Below are positions 20,873-35,440 of a stretch of 64,000 nt of DNA, in pieces. Source of the DNA: Isoetes taiwanensis (Eukaryota; Streptophyta; Lycopodiopsida; Isoetales; Isoetaceae); NCBI GenBank assembly GCA_021234155.1, contig JAJEKV010000014.1, positions 2,824,498-2,888,497 of the forward strand. Reading direction: 5' to 3'. The notes under the pieces were generated by a model. The model saw only the letters and a list, made by a program, of their open reading frames with translations. It was not told where the DNA came from and ran no database searches. Each line of letters opens with the position of its first letter. Position 1 is the first letter of the stretch. Made by a program: the position numbers and the translations under genes.

Positions 20873-21564
20873 GCTGAGCACGCTCCTTTCCGGCAGAGAG
20901 CACATGTGGAGCTCGTCCATGTGAAACATCATTGAAGGTGGTGTCTTTGGGAGGTCCGAATCCCATCTATAACCTGTGAAACCGCCTCTGAATAGCTTTT
21001 CCATGTGAAGTAGTCATTTACCTTGTGCCTACTCTAAAACTCAGTAGATTTTTCTTTTTCTTTTTGTTTGTTGAAGGTCTTTTCTAGCAAAGTATGATAT
21101 GGAACCGCCCCACCGAACTTGTGTACTCGAGACCATGAAGAAATGGTATTTTTTGTAAACCTTTACATATGAATACATTTTGTTTTCACGGAAATGGATA
21201 ATCCTGACTTGAGTTGTCTTTCCTTTTAACTAAAATGTAGTTTAGGTTCTCATGCTTTGCTGAATACGATTCTCACAGGTTAAGAAGACGAGAATGATGA
21301 AGGTTTTGACGACATGCAGTTTTTAGATCTTGATTTTTAGCATTTCAGGGATCACAGGCATTTCTGTGACAGATTCTAGTCAAGAAGTTTGTACTCTTCT
21401 ATTGGAAATGAGTTCATGTAACACATTTGATATTAATAAAAAATAATCTGTTTATTATCTTTTGTACTTCTCTACTCTGTAATGCTAATAATCTATGATC
21501 TCTGATTGTTGTTTATTGCTAATGTCTGCTACTGTAGTGTTATTACAATGAAAGGAAATAATGT

Positions 21565-22465
21565 GAACTGCTGTAGTTGTTCATTGACAGAATTAACACA
21601 TTCATTGTTTAGTTATTCATTCATGGTTTAGTTCATATAACTTGGTACTTAAAACTTATGCTATGTTTTGCAATCTTAAATTTGAACTGCTGTAGTTGTT
21701 CATTGACAGAATTAACACATTCATTGTTTAGTTATTCATTCATGGTTTAGTTCATATAGCTTGGTACTTAAAACTTGTAGTGTTTATCATGTAATAATTG
21801 TAAGTGAAGATTCTTGAGTTGAGAGTGAAGTTGCTAGATCATTTTGATGCTAAGCAAATATCCAGAATTGTGTAAGTGCATATATGTTTATAGGGTGGAC
21901 TCAAAGGGTTAAAGATGTTCATGCAAATGGTTAAAACATGAGAATATCAGTTTCAATGGTCGAAGGCTCATGTGGAACCTTAGGCCTGTGGGATATTTCG
22001 AGATCGAGAATTCTTAAGTTAGAAATTTGATCTAGTGCGAAACCGACGGAACCTGAGCTATTGAATAACTTTGAGTTAGTTATTCAATAGTTTATTGCTG
22101 GATTGTTTTTTCCTAGTGTATTATTGTTGTATTGAACAAGTTATATGGTTTGAGGTTATTGGATTAGTGACCATATCTTGGCTCCATAAACCTAGACTAT
22201 ATGAAAGATATAATCAATACAAATACAAGCTTTATTTACAAAGTTGTCTAGCAAATTTGGTTCAAAAAGTTGTATGATAATACTGACAATTCTGGGACAA
22301 TTTTAACAAAACTTATGCTATGTTTTGCAATCTTAATCTGAACTGCTGTAGTTGTTCATTGACAGAATTAACACATTCATTGTTTAGTTAATCATTCATG
22401 GTTTAGTTCATATAACTTCACAAACTTGGTACTTAAAACTTATGCTCTGTTTTGCAATCTTAGAT
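21565..22465 (+). repeat. Three copies of an approximately 95-120 bp repeat
   Basis: A block starting GAACTGCTGTAGTTGTTC and running through TTCATTCATGGTTTAGTTC to TGCAATCTTA occurs at 21565-21678, 21684-21777 (shortened) and 22340-22462 (with a small insertion). Another copy of the tail alone lies at 22308-22335. The rest of 20900-22600 has no gene that I recognise. Confidence 0.85.
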
Positions 22466-22601
22466 CTGAAGTGCATTATGTAAAAGACATCACTGAACTC
22501 AACACCAAAATGGACCAGAATTGGGATGTCGGATATCTATTAATGTCAACAAATGGAATAACATTCACATTCAAGATGATGTAAGTTTTGAAATGAAAGA
22601 A

Positions 22602-24006
22602 TCAAACTAAGTTTTTGCCATCTTTATTTTGAAAAATGACATGTTTTATCAAGTTTCCTTCCTTCTTGAATTTCTTGTTCATGTCTTCAGTTTCATAATA
22701 GTTTATATCTGGCAATTCTGCTTCCAAGGGCAATATTTCCAATTCTAAGTCCTCCAAAATGCAGAAATTCCACAAAACACATGTTGTACGAATGATCTTG
22801 GCTGCCCTGCCAACATGAATAGGCAAAGCCTTTAGGATCCTGAACTTCTCTTTTACTATGCCAAATCCATTCTCTACACAAACTCTGCCCTTGCAAATCC
22901 CTTGTTGAACCTGCCAGAAGCCCCTGTGCCATCTGGAAATACCTTCATCAAGAACCCTTTGCTTGGATATGTTGAATCCCCTAAAAGCATTGGTGGAATA
23001 GTAACTGTCACCTCTGCATCCAGTATTTCACCTCTCCTGTTAATCTTTTTTCTAGTCATTTGGACAGTAGGTTCCTGCAGAATCTGCTTTGATGCTAGCC
23101 TTTATACAATAGACTCTTCTTGAACTGATTGGAATCATGCACAGATCCTGTTCTACTAACACACACATTGATAATTATTCTAGATTGTGTTACTACACCT
23201 TGCATGAGACAGGAAGGCCTCTTGTGTCTGCTGTGGTAATCATCCCCTTTGTCTTTCCTCCAAGACTTTCTAAGCACCAAAAATACTAGGCAAACCTGTG
23301 GCATCTTCAAATTCCTTCATGATATTAAGGAGTCCTGACTCGAGGGTAAGGCAATGAATTTTTTGTAAAGCATGGTCTTGGATGCTAAAACTAAAGTCAC
23401 ATTCATGGTCTTGGATGCTAAAACTAAAGTCACATTCTTGGTGTATTTTTGAACTGTGGCTTTTCCAACATAAAACATTTGACCAACATGCAATGGCATC
23501 TCACCATGAGCAAGAAAGTAGAGTACCATAGCTACTGCTTTCCTAGGATCTAACAGGGGGCCTGACCTTCTGGCTGATCTGATCAGGTATGGCACAATAA
23601 GGCCAACCATTTTCTCAAATGACCCTCTCTTCATTCTGTAAAATTGATGCCACATATCATCTTCGAATGAGGGAAGGCAATTCCAAGCATGATTGTCAAT
23701 GTTATCTCATCGAGTGGTCTGTCTCAGACAAACCCAGAATCTTCTTGGTGGTCTTCTTAATCGAGATGTTGCAGCCAAGAGTAAGATGGAAGATGCACAT
23801 GGAAAACTAGTGTTGTCTTCTTGAAAATCATCTTCATCCACTATTGCCATAGGATCCTCGAGCTCGTTTTCTTGGATGAGATCCAAGCAAAATTTCTGCA
23901 TTGCTAAACCTAGCACAATAGTCTTAAGAAGCATTGCAATCATACCTAAAATGACCGGATCCATGCTTGAATGACGCTGTCGGTGATGATTTCCGGTCTC
24001 AAACAA
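22602..24006 (-). pseudogene. PIF/Harbinger (HARBI1-like) transposase, broken
   Basis: Reading leftward on the minus strand are an acidic N-terminus (IQENELEDPMAIVDEDDF), FYRMKRGSFEKMVGLIVPYL, DPRKAVAMVLYFLAHGE, FYVGKATVQKYT, then IPPMLLGDSTYPSKGFLMK with the second catalytic Asp, and NKGFARAEFV with the start of the Glu region. This order is that of HARBI1-like nucleases. Several frameshifts and stops (for example between 23317 and 23095) inactivate it. The first Asp motif (GAIDG-like) lies in a damaged stretch. I could not place terminal inverted repeats or a 3-bp TWA duplication. Confidence 0.82.
23371..23436 (-). repeat. Perfect 33-bp tandem duplication inside the transposase
   Basis: The 33-bp unit beginning CATGGTCTTGGATGC occurs twice in tandem (23371-23403, 23404-23436). 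It duplicates 11 residues (NVTLVLASKTM) in frame. Confidence 0.9.
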
Positions 24007-24170
24007 AAATTAGCTTGAAATGGGATGCGGGAAGTCAGTGTGGTGGGCAAACTCGAAATATCCCATATCATTCATTTTGAAGATTGAATGAAGAAAGAAT
24101 TATCCCATATGGGATGGCGGCCCGTAATCAAATTGGAGGGAAAAAATCTCTCACAGGACTAAGAAAACTG

Positions 24171-25770
<1,600 letters not shown>

Positions 25771-25853
25771 TCATTGTCTCTCATGCTATACGAGTATAAA
25801 AATTATCTCTCGCCGTATAGCGCGAGAGATAAAAAAATTTGGAGCATGTGGCC

Positions 25854-25946
<93 letters not shown>
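25771..25946 (+). repeat. Repeat unit ending in (GA)45
   Basis: The lead sequence has CTCTCATGCTATAC, GAGAGAT, AAAAAAATTTGGAGCATG, and then a pure GA array at 25857-25946. It is the same layout and orientation as 24171-24408. Confidence 0.88.
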
Positions 25947-25948
<2 letters not shown>

Positions 25949-25949
25949 A

Positions 25950-26340
25950 TCAAAGCATGACATAATGAGTTTTTATTTTTTTCAGAATAAAAACAATTGA
26001 ATTGGTTTTATATGTATACTATACAGAATAAGTTTACATACAAAATCGTGGGACAAAGGTGCTTCCAAGAGCAAGAATTCCTCTATGGCCGATCCACATC
26101 TTATGAGCACCATCGTACTGCCTTGTTTAAAGATTCTATCCACACTGAAGAAGTGCCACGCATGGAATAGAGATGAGGTCCATTTACCTATCAAACCGTG
26201 CATACCATAGCAGAAGCTTAAACCTTTCCAATGCTTGGTCACGAGGATATATACAATTTCTGATGGGAGGAAAACTGACCCTCATTTATTATACAGCTTG
26301 CTTGTAAGGAAACAAACAATTCTGTTATCAAAACTGACCT
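25950..26340 (-). other. Probable 3' flank/UTR of VPS41
   Basis: There is no ORF of note. It is downstream of the VPS41 stop codon, and I see no canonical poly(A) signal that I would rely on. Confidence 0.35.
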
Positions 26341-29300
26341 TCATTTATCCCAGACCTTCATACTTCCATTTGACGTGGCAGCAGCAGTGGTACATAGGAT
26401 GCAGCGGATTTTAACTTTAGAGGATGTCCCTTCATAATCGTCGTCATCCTCGTCATCATGGCTACCACCATTGGGTACAGAAAGAAAGGATCTATTCTTA
26501 CTATAATCTGCAATATGTTGAATTTTCTCGGGTTTTGGATGAGAAGTATCATTTAAACAAGTAGAGTGATAAACATGTGTGCAGAAAAATGTCACCACCC
26601 CAACATCGTGCAAATCAAGAGGGTCTAAACATATGCAGCACCGACCACTACCACTCATGTCCGATAATCCCTGTCCATTTTTCTGCTTCTGACTAAGAAC
26701 ATCTCCTGATCCTGGAAGAGTAATAATTTGCGCAGAGCCAGCAGCAGCAACTTTGTTAGTAGCTTCTTTGCCCCCAACATGAATGCCATGACGAGCAACA
26801 CCGGACTTCTTTGCTTGTAGGTTGACACAATCAGCCTGCAACATGCACATGAGACATAATCTGTCAGAGATATCAGCAAAAAAAATTCTCAAGTCTAGAA
26901 CCAGGGACTTTTGCAGGTAAAAGGCATCATAAAGAATGCCAGAAAAGCGATTTACATCTCAACGGGTACTTTTCTTGAACAGGTACAGTAACCTTGCTAG
27001 CCCATGCCACGTTTAAAATTCCAGCCGCAACAGATTTCTTTGAGAATCGAGCCAAAACATGCCCTAACAATTATCCTTACACCAGCAAATGCCCTAATAC
27101 ATTTGGTTGTCTTACAGGGCAGGCACAATTATGATAGCAAGTGCTAAAAGCTCTCCAATTAAACTTTGCCTGCAAGGTAGTCAAAGACCACTTCCCTAGC
27201 TTCTTACATTCTTTTATACATGCATGTTATAGCCAGACATTCAAGTTCTAGAAAAGATTATTAATTTACACAACATAACTTAGAAACTGTTTACCTTCAA
27301 ACATTCATTACATCGCTCACGTAGAGATGCCTCCATAGCATAATCAGTGATAATTTTCACCAGACGGTCCCTTAAACTATCCAAATTGAACATTTATATC
27401 GATGATCAGCCATAAAGACACCGTATAATATTTTAGAAGGGCATAGTATCTTACTGAGAGATGTGCATTCGAAGGAATTTTGTTGACCAAATGCAGTGGA
27501 TCAATATGACCGTCTGTGTGCTCCAGCAAAAAGCCTATCTGCATGCAGCAATATTAACAATTAACAGTAACATAACAGGAAAAAACTAAAATGCTATTCA
27601 AGAACATAACAAGGGTGTACGATCCACCCACCATGTCTGGGTCATGTAGGCACTGGTTAGTTAACTCTTCCCAAAGCTCTTCATCATGTTGTGTCTTAAC
27701 AAAGTCTATAGCCTGCAAACATTGCATATGGTGCTGGTGATTATCTAATAATATACCTCCAACCTGGAAACACCTGCCCTGACCTCACCTCTTGCATATC
27801 CCGTAGTTTTTTTACAATAAGGGCCAATGCCTCCCGAGAGTTACCCATGCGACCAAGGATGAACACTTGCTCTTTTGTCAACGCTCTTCTGGTGCATACT
27901 TCATATGCCTATAGAATGCTTAACATGTGTCAGTTCCAAGGGCCAACAACGATGGCAACAATTTATGGGAGCTAGTTAACACCTTATCTAAAGAATAGTA
28001 ATCACTGCTTCTTAGAAAGGGTAACAAAAGCCTAGGTTCATACTCTGCATAAAGCTCCACCTACAAAAATCAATAAGTTGCGGCTCGTGATTAAATACTG
28101 CACAGTAGTAACAGAATTTGAAACCAGCAAAAGATAAGCTGTGGTACCTGTAAGCCATGAAATTCTTTTCCAAATTGTGGGTCCTTTTCAAATAAATAAT
28201 GCAGATATAAATGCAACAGATATCTGTAAGTTCCATCCTGCCCAGCTTTCTGTAGTTCTTCAACCACCTCTGCCATAGAGACATTGCTGCTCTGTTGCAA
28301 AAGTAATGTCACTGCCCTTTTGCCATCCAGCTTCAGCAATGGTAATACCTGAACCACAGAGTCGGATCAAATGAACAAAATGAAAATATTAAGTGAACAT
28401 TCTCTACGCCACCATAACCACTTACTTTACCGTGTAAACAGTTGTACAAATTGTGTCTCTCAATAAAATCGAATACGCCATCCTTACCCAACTGGGTAAA
28501 CGACAAAGCATGTCCAACATTAGCAAAATCTTCTACTTACAACGAACAAAGACAACATGACATTCACCTCCAGATAAATTGACAAAGCCTTTTCATAGTT
28601 GTTTTGCATAACATAGAGCTCAGCCAAAGCCTATAACACAGCAAGCCCATAGAATTAGCTATAAAATTTTGATTATTAAGATTCCAGTGATATTATTTTG
28701 TTGCTTACCTCTGACAAAATAGAGGACCATGAAATAGAATTTAGTTGTAACTCAATAGCTGTAATAACTGTTGGAACGGAATAAATTGTTGGCGGCCAGG
28801 ACCGTACGGTTGCTAACAACTGCTCATGGTTGGCAGGATTTGTGACAAGTGCATTCAAAACCATCTGGAAGACTCAATTAATAAATCAGATTCAGAAGAA
28901 CAATCACTAAAAACTAAGTATTGACAACAAAAAAAATAATTCTTCATTACCTCATATATTGTGTCACGTAGTTGTGGATTGCTTGTGGGGATATAGGGAG
29001 CAAGAGCAGGAAGCTGTCTTAACTGTGTGAAGTTGAACACCCACCTGACAAAAGGAAAAGCCATTCTCCTTGCATGAACTTCCGACTTGTGACTAAAACA
29101 TAATAGAACAAAGCAAGATTTGTCTGCATTTTAAGCCTGCAATATGAGCTAGCATAAAAATGTTTCACATGCTCATCAGGAATGCCATTGGCCTCTACTG
29201 CATATAGACACTGCTTGTGATTCATTCAAGAGCTTTATTGAAACAAAACTATCTAACACTAACCTCTCCCATGCTACTGCAGAACCACGTAATAACTTTG

Positions 29301-31687
29301 GGCAGAGTTCAGCAGCCTGAGCATACTGCCTCTGCAAAATCAGATGATCCAGGTACCCGTGGAACCCACCTGCAAAATGCATGATAAACCTTCCAGAGTG
29401 GTCAGACAACTTGGGGTAAAAAAAACACAAAATATAGATTGCCTACATAAAAAAACCGGAAAACAGATTGGCTGCATAAAAACGAGTCATGAGATCAGAG
29501 CATAGGAGTACAAGATGTTTCTTACCTCATCAATCAGTTCTGTCCTGGCATTTCCAGCTTCCACAGCTGCCAGTGCTTTCTCGTGCCTCCCATGATCAAG
29601 CAACCAAGAAATATGGTCATCTGCATCTCTGAACCAGAAATTACAATCAGAAACTGCCAATGCCATACACTAAACAACCCGGGAAACATATAGATAGTTA
29701 ATAACTAAATAACATCTTAACTGGTTTACCACATTATCCAGAGCAGTCACGGCGTTTACCTTGGTCGCGCAATCACAACATCCTTAGGAGAAACAATGTA
29801 GTAAAGTGGTTCATCTCCAGCAGCCCATTGACCCCCAGCACTACTGCTTCCTAGTGACAACCATTATGGTGAGCTTCATGAAGGCCAACAATGTACTTTA
29901 ATGCCAGTTTGAGAGCACATATACCCGAAAATGGAGCATGGGCAAGGACATAATCTTTGGCCTTGTAGTGCTCGTAGCCATGTATAGATAACGCATCTGT
30001 TGCTAACTCCTCTTTTTGCCAAGTCAATATGCAAACCTCAGGGCGTTGAGCATGTCCCTGCTTTCAATCAATTGTAAGAAAATCTTCAATCTTGGAAGTT
30101 GTTCAATGCTTGAAGTAAAATGAACAATGTATACCTGTGAAGGAGAATATGGATTTACTAACTCATTTTGCTCCCTTTCTTTGTCGGAAATATAAGCCAA
30201 AACAACAAGGGCCTCGCCATAGGGAGCCAAACCACAAATATAGTACTCTGTTTGAAGATCAACCACAATTTCCACATATTTGGTCCCAGGTATCCATGAT
30301 GCTCTCTCATTGATTGCTCTAGCTTTATCCTTGTGAAGATCCGAGCCACGGGTCCGCATAGCCGCAATTTTGATATGATTTCCCCATCCTATCAACAGGA
30401 TTGTATCATCCTGTTTCATGCAACACACACCATTAGAATACAAATGCTCCATAGAAGGAGCACTAAAATAAGATATTACCTGCCAAACCAAATGGGGGCG
30501 TAAGAGCTCAGCACGTGGACTCCCTTTTGGTCGTTCAATAAATGTCAAACGTTGATAGCTTGCTGTGTCATATATTTTTACACCTCCATCATTTGCCCAA
30601 GCTATCAGACTTGTTCTCCATTTTACTGCATGCACAGGACCCTCCCCTGAATGAAGCACCTGCACATCGTTTAGAACATCATGCGTGATACAAATTAGAA
30701 ACAAGCAAGCTGCCATGTCGCAAAACCTGGTCTCGGTATCCAAGCCAGCCTTTAGTATTCAATATTAGTTGGCCTGCAAGTCCTCCAGTAGCAAACCGCC
30801 TTGATGATTTCTGAGCGTAGTCTGGATCCAATGCCACAGCCTTTATTGGCCGATGATATTCAAATTTTCAATTTCTTCTGTGTAGAGACTGTTCACTACT
30901 ACAGACCCATCATCAGAGCAGCTTCCTATATATTCACCAGCTGCATCAAAGCTTAACTCGTTTACAGTTGCTGTATGTGGGCGAAATTCTTTTACCTGCA
31001 TTTCACATGAAGTTAGTACCCACATGCCAAGATCCATCCATGGTTGTGGGGTGTATTAGGTCCTTTTGATTCAAAGGAAAACACAAATCCTATACTTTAT
31101 CCTTTGTAGTTTTGCTGTAGTGCACAAAAGTATGGTTTATAATGTATGAGATAATGTATGAGATGAGACCCCAGAGAATCATCAACAGAAATTTAAAATA
31201 TAACTTAAGTTGGGCATTGAGGATAGTTCTATAATACACAAAATAAAGATAATTCAGTTAAAACACTTGTGTTGGTAGGATAAAATATACTGACCTGATT
31301 TCCTTGATAATCTAACAAGTGAACAGTTCCATCATGTGTACCAAGTGCAATGATCCTCTCAGCAACAGTAATGCATGATGCGGCATCAGCAGAGAGCAAG
31401 GTCGGAACGCTATTCCCCAGCCTCATATATTTCAATCTGGGTTCCTCTTCTTCCTCATCCTCTTCATCCTCTGGAGCAGTATCATCTTCTTCGTCCCCAT
31501 TTTCATCATCTGCATCAGCATCTGCATCATCCCTGTCGTCCTCCCCATTAGCTTCTTCAGCAAATTTAACATCTAGTCTGGGAGATCGGCTAGGAAGCGC
31601 AACATTCGGATACGAGATCGACGAGGCGCCATCGCCAAACTGGGCAGCAGGATGCGCCATGGGCATAAACAACAAGTTCGACGACAT
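26341..31687 (-). CDS. VPS41: VPS41, HOPS complex subunit (three frame breaks)
   Basis: About 19 exons on the minus strand: 31687-31295, 30995-30727, 30659-30480, 30410-30135, 30057-29925, 29850-29760, 29628-29526, 29369-29264, 29044-28951, 28864-28709, 28630-28568, 28491-28426, 28348-28148, 28060-27983, 27908-27789, 27712-27632, 27538-27455, 27376-27295, 26835-26341. All introns can be read GT-AG. The product is about 1020 residues: an acidic N-terminus ending EEEEPRLKYMRLG, WD40 blocks (ALGTHDGTVHLLDYQGNQ, GEYIGSCSDDGSVVVNSL, HSGEGPVHAVKW), then the clathrin-repeat body (LDHLILQRQYAQAAELCPKL, FILGRMGNSREALALIVKKL) and a C-terminal RING (RCCICLDPLD, CTHVYHSTC, RCILCTTAAA). VPS41 tethers late endosomes and the vacuole. 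Exon phases add up only if one base is missing near 30868 (an A run) and one in 29350-29369, and one is extra near 27376. The ATG at 31687 is the first in frame. Confidence 0.9.
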
Positions 31688-31709
31688 AGCCTTTCCTTCG
31701 ATGTCCAAG

Positions 31710-32041
31710 GGGGTTTCTTTTTTATTTTTTATTTACATTTTCCTAATAAAATCATGCCAAGTTTACTCTGTGCAGCCTTTCTATGCGTATAAAATCGTGG
31801 CCAGCTCAGCTGTTTTGGACCATTCTAAATGTCAGATCGACTTGTAAGAAAGGTAATCCAATGATCTTTTACACTTAGATGTTGGATTAGGGTGTTGGTG
31901 CTCGACACTTAATAGACACCCCTTTATTGGTACGTAAAAGAATTTTTGGTGTGTGGTCCAATCCTGCGGCATGATTGTTTTCTCATGATCCCAACCGAAT
32001 TTGATTATACGAGAAACGTGTGCCCGAGGATGCGAAGCATT
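31710..32041. other. 5' flank of VPS41
   Basis: This is the presumed promoter and 5' UTR, on the minus strand. I see no ORF and no confident TATA box. Confidence 0.4.
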
Positions 32042-32218
32042 AGTCATGGACTTGTGAAATGGGTAGATGAGAGTTTGTAAGTTGAATGGGGATGCCAAGC
32101 ATTAAGTTCAATGGAATATTGTAGATTCGCATCAGTCATGGACTTGTGAAATGGGTAGATGAGAGTTTGTAAGTTGAATGGGGATGCCAAGCATTAAGTT
32201 CAATGGAATATTGTAGAT
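32042..32218 (+). repeat. Tandem duplication, 85-bp units at 92-bp period
   Basis: The unit starting AGTCATGGACTTGTGAAATG occurs at 32042-32126 and 32134-32218 with no difference that I can see, separated by 7 bp. The identity implies a recent event. Confidence 0.9.
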
Positions 32219-33340
32219 CTGCCTTAGAGGGAATGGAGTGCTAAGATGTGAATGGGTTAATGCCAATGTCGTCCATCCATGTAAAGGTTCATGAGAGGTG
32301 AAGAAGTGGCGGGAAATGTGGCAGGGAGGCATTGCAACAAAATGTGTCAAGGCCATCCCTCCTTAACAAGACCCCACAACGATGACATATGATGCTCATT
32401 GTCCCTCCATCATCACAATATTTTGAAAAAGAATCACGCCAAGCTACTTTCCGTAATCCAACCCTTCTCCTTCTTATCATGTTGGTGGATGAGGATCCCC
32501 ACCCTCAACCCTTCTCATACTGTCAATGCTCATGCCTTCTTCTAAAGGAGTTGTTGTCTAGTGGTGCTTGAAGTGGGTCACTTTTATAGATCCTTCTCCT
32601 CCATTAAACCCTAAACACTAAAATGCTAAACCCATAAATCCTAATTTCTAACCAATGCTTGTGTCTTCATTGGGTAGAATCTTAAATATTGCATTGGTTA
32701 TTCATGCAAAATGGGTCTTTGGGTGATCTAGTGATTGGTATCTTTGCTTAATCAAAATGTGTGGGACTTGGATTTACTTTTGAATTGTTGAACAACAAGG
32801 ATATGGCACCTTAATAGTAGAGGTAAGGCAAAAGTCGGGGAGCAATTAGTTGGAAAAGTTCGATATCAACTTTATAATGTAATATTTGGCATATATTCGT
32901 GGCACATAAATAATACTTGAGATATATGAAAATCATAGCTCCTCATATACTTGTATAGTTTTTAGTTGTGGTTGTTTATGGTTTTTAAAATTTTGTTTTT
33001 TTTTTTTTTGTTTTTTTAAATAGAAATCCAAAAACATGGGCAAGTTCGTGAATAGCATATGAACTATTTAAATTTAGCACAAATTCTATAAAACACCAAA
33101 ACAAAAATTTACTTTTTTTTTTTGTATAAAAAGCAACGGCGGCATTTTAAATTTAAAAGCATAAGATCCCCATGTTTTTCACTATTGACCACGAAAACAA
33201 AGTGTGTAGGCTCCTCTGAAATGCAAATCATTGCCATAGCCATAAGCTCCAATTTTGGTGCCTTGTACCCCAAATGTATGAGGAAGGGATGGATCCTGGT
33301 ATGGCAAAAAAACGTAGCATGTAGCAAAAATTTGTGGATA
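32219..33340. other. Intergenic, nothing recognised
   Basis: AT-rich DNA with T and A runs (for example 32994-33018). No domains. Confidence 0.45.
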
Positions 33341-33572
33341 TAAAAGCTTTGCTTTTATTAGCTTCAATGTCCACCTTTATATATAGGTTCCTCCTTTACC
33401 ATAGTTCCATGTCGTAGTGCTTCTCCCTTCCCTAGCGGACCCATGGGAGACCGCTCAAGTAGATCTGGGTGTCCGTTCGAGGAACAGGCATAAATATTTA
33501 AAGGCGACTACTCATAAACATCTAGATGGTTTGCCCGGTTGGTTAAGGGCATGCTCGGTTAGGAACGTTACA
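33341..33572 (+). mobile_element. 3' part of a plus-strand Ty3/gypsy 5' LTR
   Basis: The segment ends GGAACGTTACA at 33572 and is followed by ATTGATATCGGATC, which resembles a mutated Met-tRNA primer-binding site. A TATAAAAG box (33338-33345) could be the LTR promoter. The left edge is not clear. An inverted relative of its last 170 bp lies at 36615-36765. Confidence 0.55.
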
Positions 33573-35440
33573 ATTGATATCGGATCATAGTTGATCCGGA
33601 ATGCTTGAGATTAGATTGAGCATCTTGAGGGGGTTGGCTAATGATGTTTACGTATTATGCGAGAGTAGAGGAACCATGGAAGCTCGATATATGCTCATAC
33701 TTATGTCGGCAACATGGGGCACACATTTATTGGTTATTTTTAATACAGCCGAATGCCATGCGGTGGAGTTGGGTGATGGGCTCCGGGCCACAAGTATTTT
33801 TGTGAGCAATTCCAGGCTTTATGTAGCGGTGCATCCCATCAAAAAGTGAAGCGGAGAAAGCTATAGAGGAGGTACTGGAAGGATACCAAGGGAAGTGTTC
33901 ACTGGGAGGGAACACAACCAGGGATGGTCTTGGATCATGGCTTTGTGGGTGGAGTTTTATGTTGATTTGATTAAAGCGGGAATCTTTGGGGAGGATTTGC
34001 GCGTTTGGTGGGAGGTGCCTAATAGTGGAAGACTCCACATGCAGGCTACAGGCAGAGTTTAAGAGTGCCTTTGAGGTCATTTTACACCTCAGAGGATATA
34101 AGGTAGAGAAGATGAATGAGTTCTTTGATCAGCGGCAAAGGCGCCAGCAGAGGTCGAGAGCACAAATGAGGCTTGATGGTTGCACCCCACTGTCCCACAA
34201 CGGACAAGCTGCGCCCAGGGCTTGGCGCAAGGGCTTCGGCGGAAATTGCGAGAGCACAATGTGTCCGGCGATTTGAGCAGAGGTAAGAATCTGCGGCTAA
34301 CGAGTATCCGCAAAAGTAGCGCGATGCTCACCCAAAGCGTGCACTCCATCTCTGATGGCAAGGTGAATCGCCAAGGAGAGGAAGGGCACACGAGAGCTGC
34401 TGCCTATGGATGTGCAGCGCAAGAGCCAAGGCCACAAAATAGATCACCCCGAAGGTCCGCAGAGGAAAGGGATATGTGCATCAAATGAGAGGCGACATGC
34501 TTACGCTGAATTGGCTGGGCGTAGATTAACTTGGTCACTAAGACGTCATCGCCGTGATCCTCAAATCACCCGGTAAAGAAGCGTAATCAACATCAAAGCA
34601 ACCGAAAGACAATCGACGGGGCCGGCGGAAGGTGGTGTGTGCCACGGCGCAAGTAGAGCGAAGAAGAGCAGGTCAGGCGCGACGGGCAGGAGGAAGCATG
34701 GGCTGCCACCATCCGAGACGTCCGCCCACCGAGATCTGGCGTGCGGCTAGCAAAATGCTGGTGGATACAGGCAATGGATATTGTCATATCTCAGATCCCA
34801 GGCATTATTGATGGACAGATTGCTGTTTTATTGATTGCGGCAGCAACGGCAGTTTATTTTCCCAAAGTTAGCGTTGCTAAGTTAAATTTGCATGCGATTG
34901 AACTACCGCGAGGGCGAACTAGCTGACATGGCAGGCGCGTTAAGCCATCGTATGATATAGGCTCGGTGGTGCCCGTGAATTGCGGCGCAGGGCCGCCGCG
35001 TGGTGTTCTCCAGGCTGATTTTGAGGCGGCTATCTTTGAGATGTCATAATCGGAATGGACAGGGTGCTCGATCGACCGTGCAACTAGTTGTCTCAGTCCG
35101 TATGGGGTAAGAGCATGTATTGAAGTGGTTAGCTATCAGATGCCCTTATTCCATTGACTTGAGCATGCAAGAAGCAACCTGTAAGAGGTTAAGTTCTGTA
35201 ATGGATGTGCAAAGTGTTACGGATAGTCAGCATAGGCCTCGGCTGAGTTGCAGAGGAGGCACTGGGCTGCCCCTGGCGCAACAAGGTTGGATGGCGAAAT
35301 GTATTCCATGGAATTGACACCCTCCTGAGATCAGACGTAGATCGAGTCGCTATTCCAAGAGTAAAGTCACATCCTTTGATCACTTATAGATTTCACATAT
35401 GCCTTAGAAACAGATTTGAGTTGAAAGTAATTGCGGTGGA
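33573..35440 (+). mobile_element. Decayed gag/leader region of a plus-strand Ty3/gypsy element
   Basis: This lies between the primer site and the RT remnant. Protein-like pieces (for instance MNEFFDQRQRRQQRSRAQMR near 34111) are highly basic, as in gag, but no zinc knuckle is certain. The assignment rests on position. Confidence 0.4.

Noticed and set aside
31350-31847. Plus-strand 165-codon frame with a long serine tract
   Set aside because: It is antisense to the acidic first exon of VPS41. The serine run is the complement of the Glu/Asp codons.
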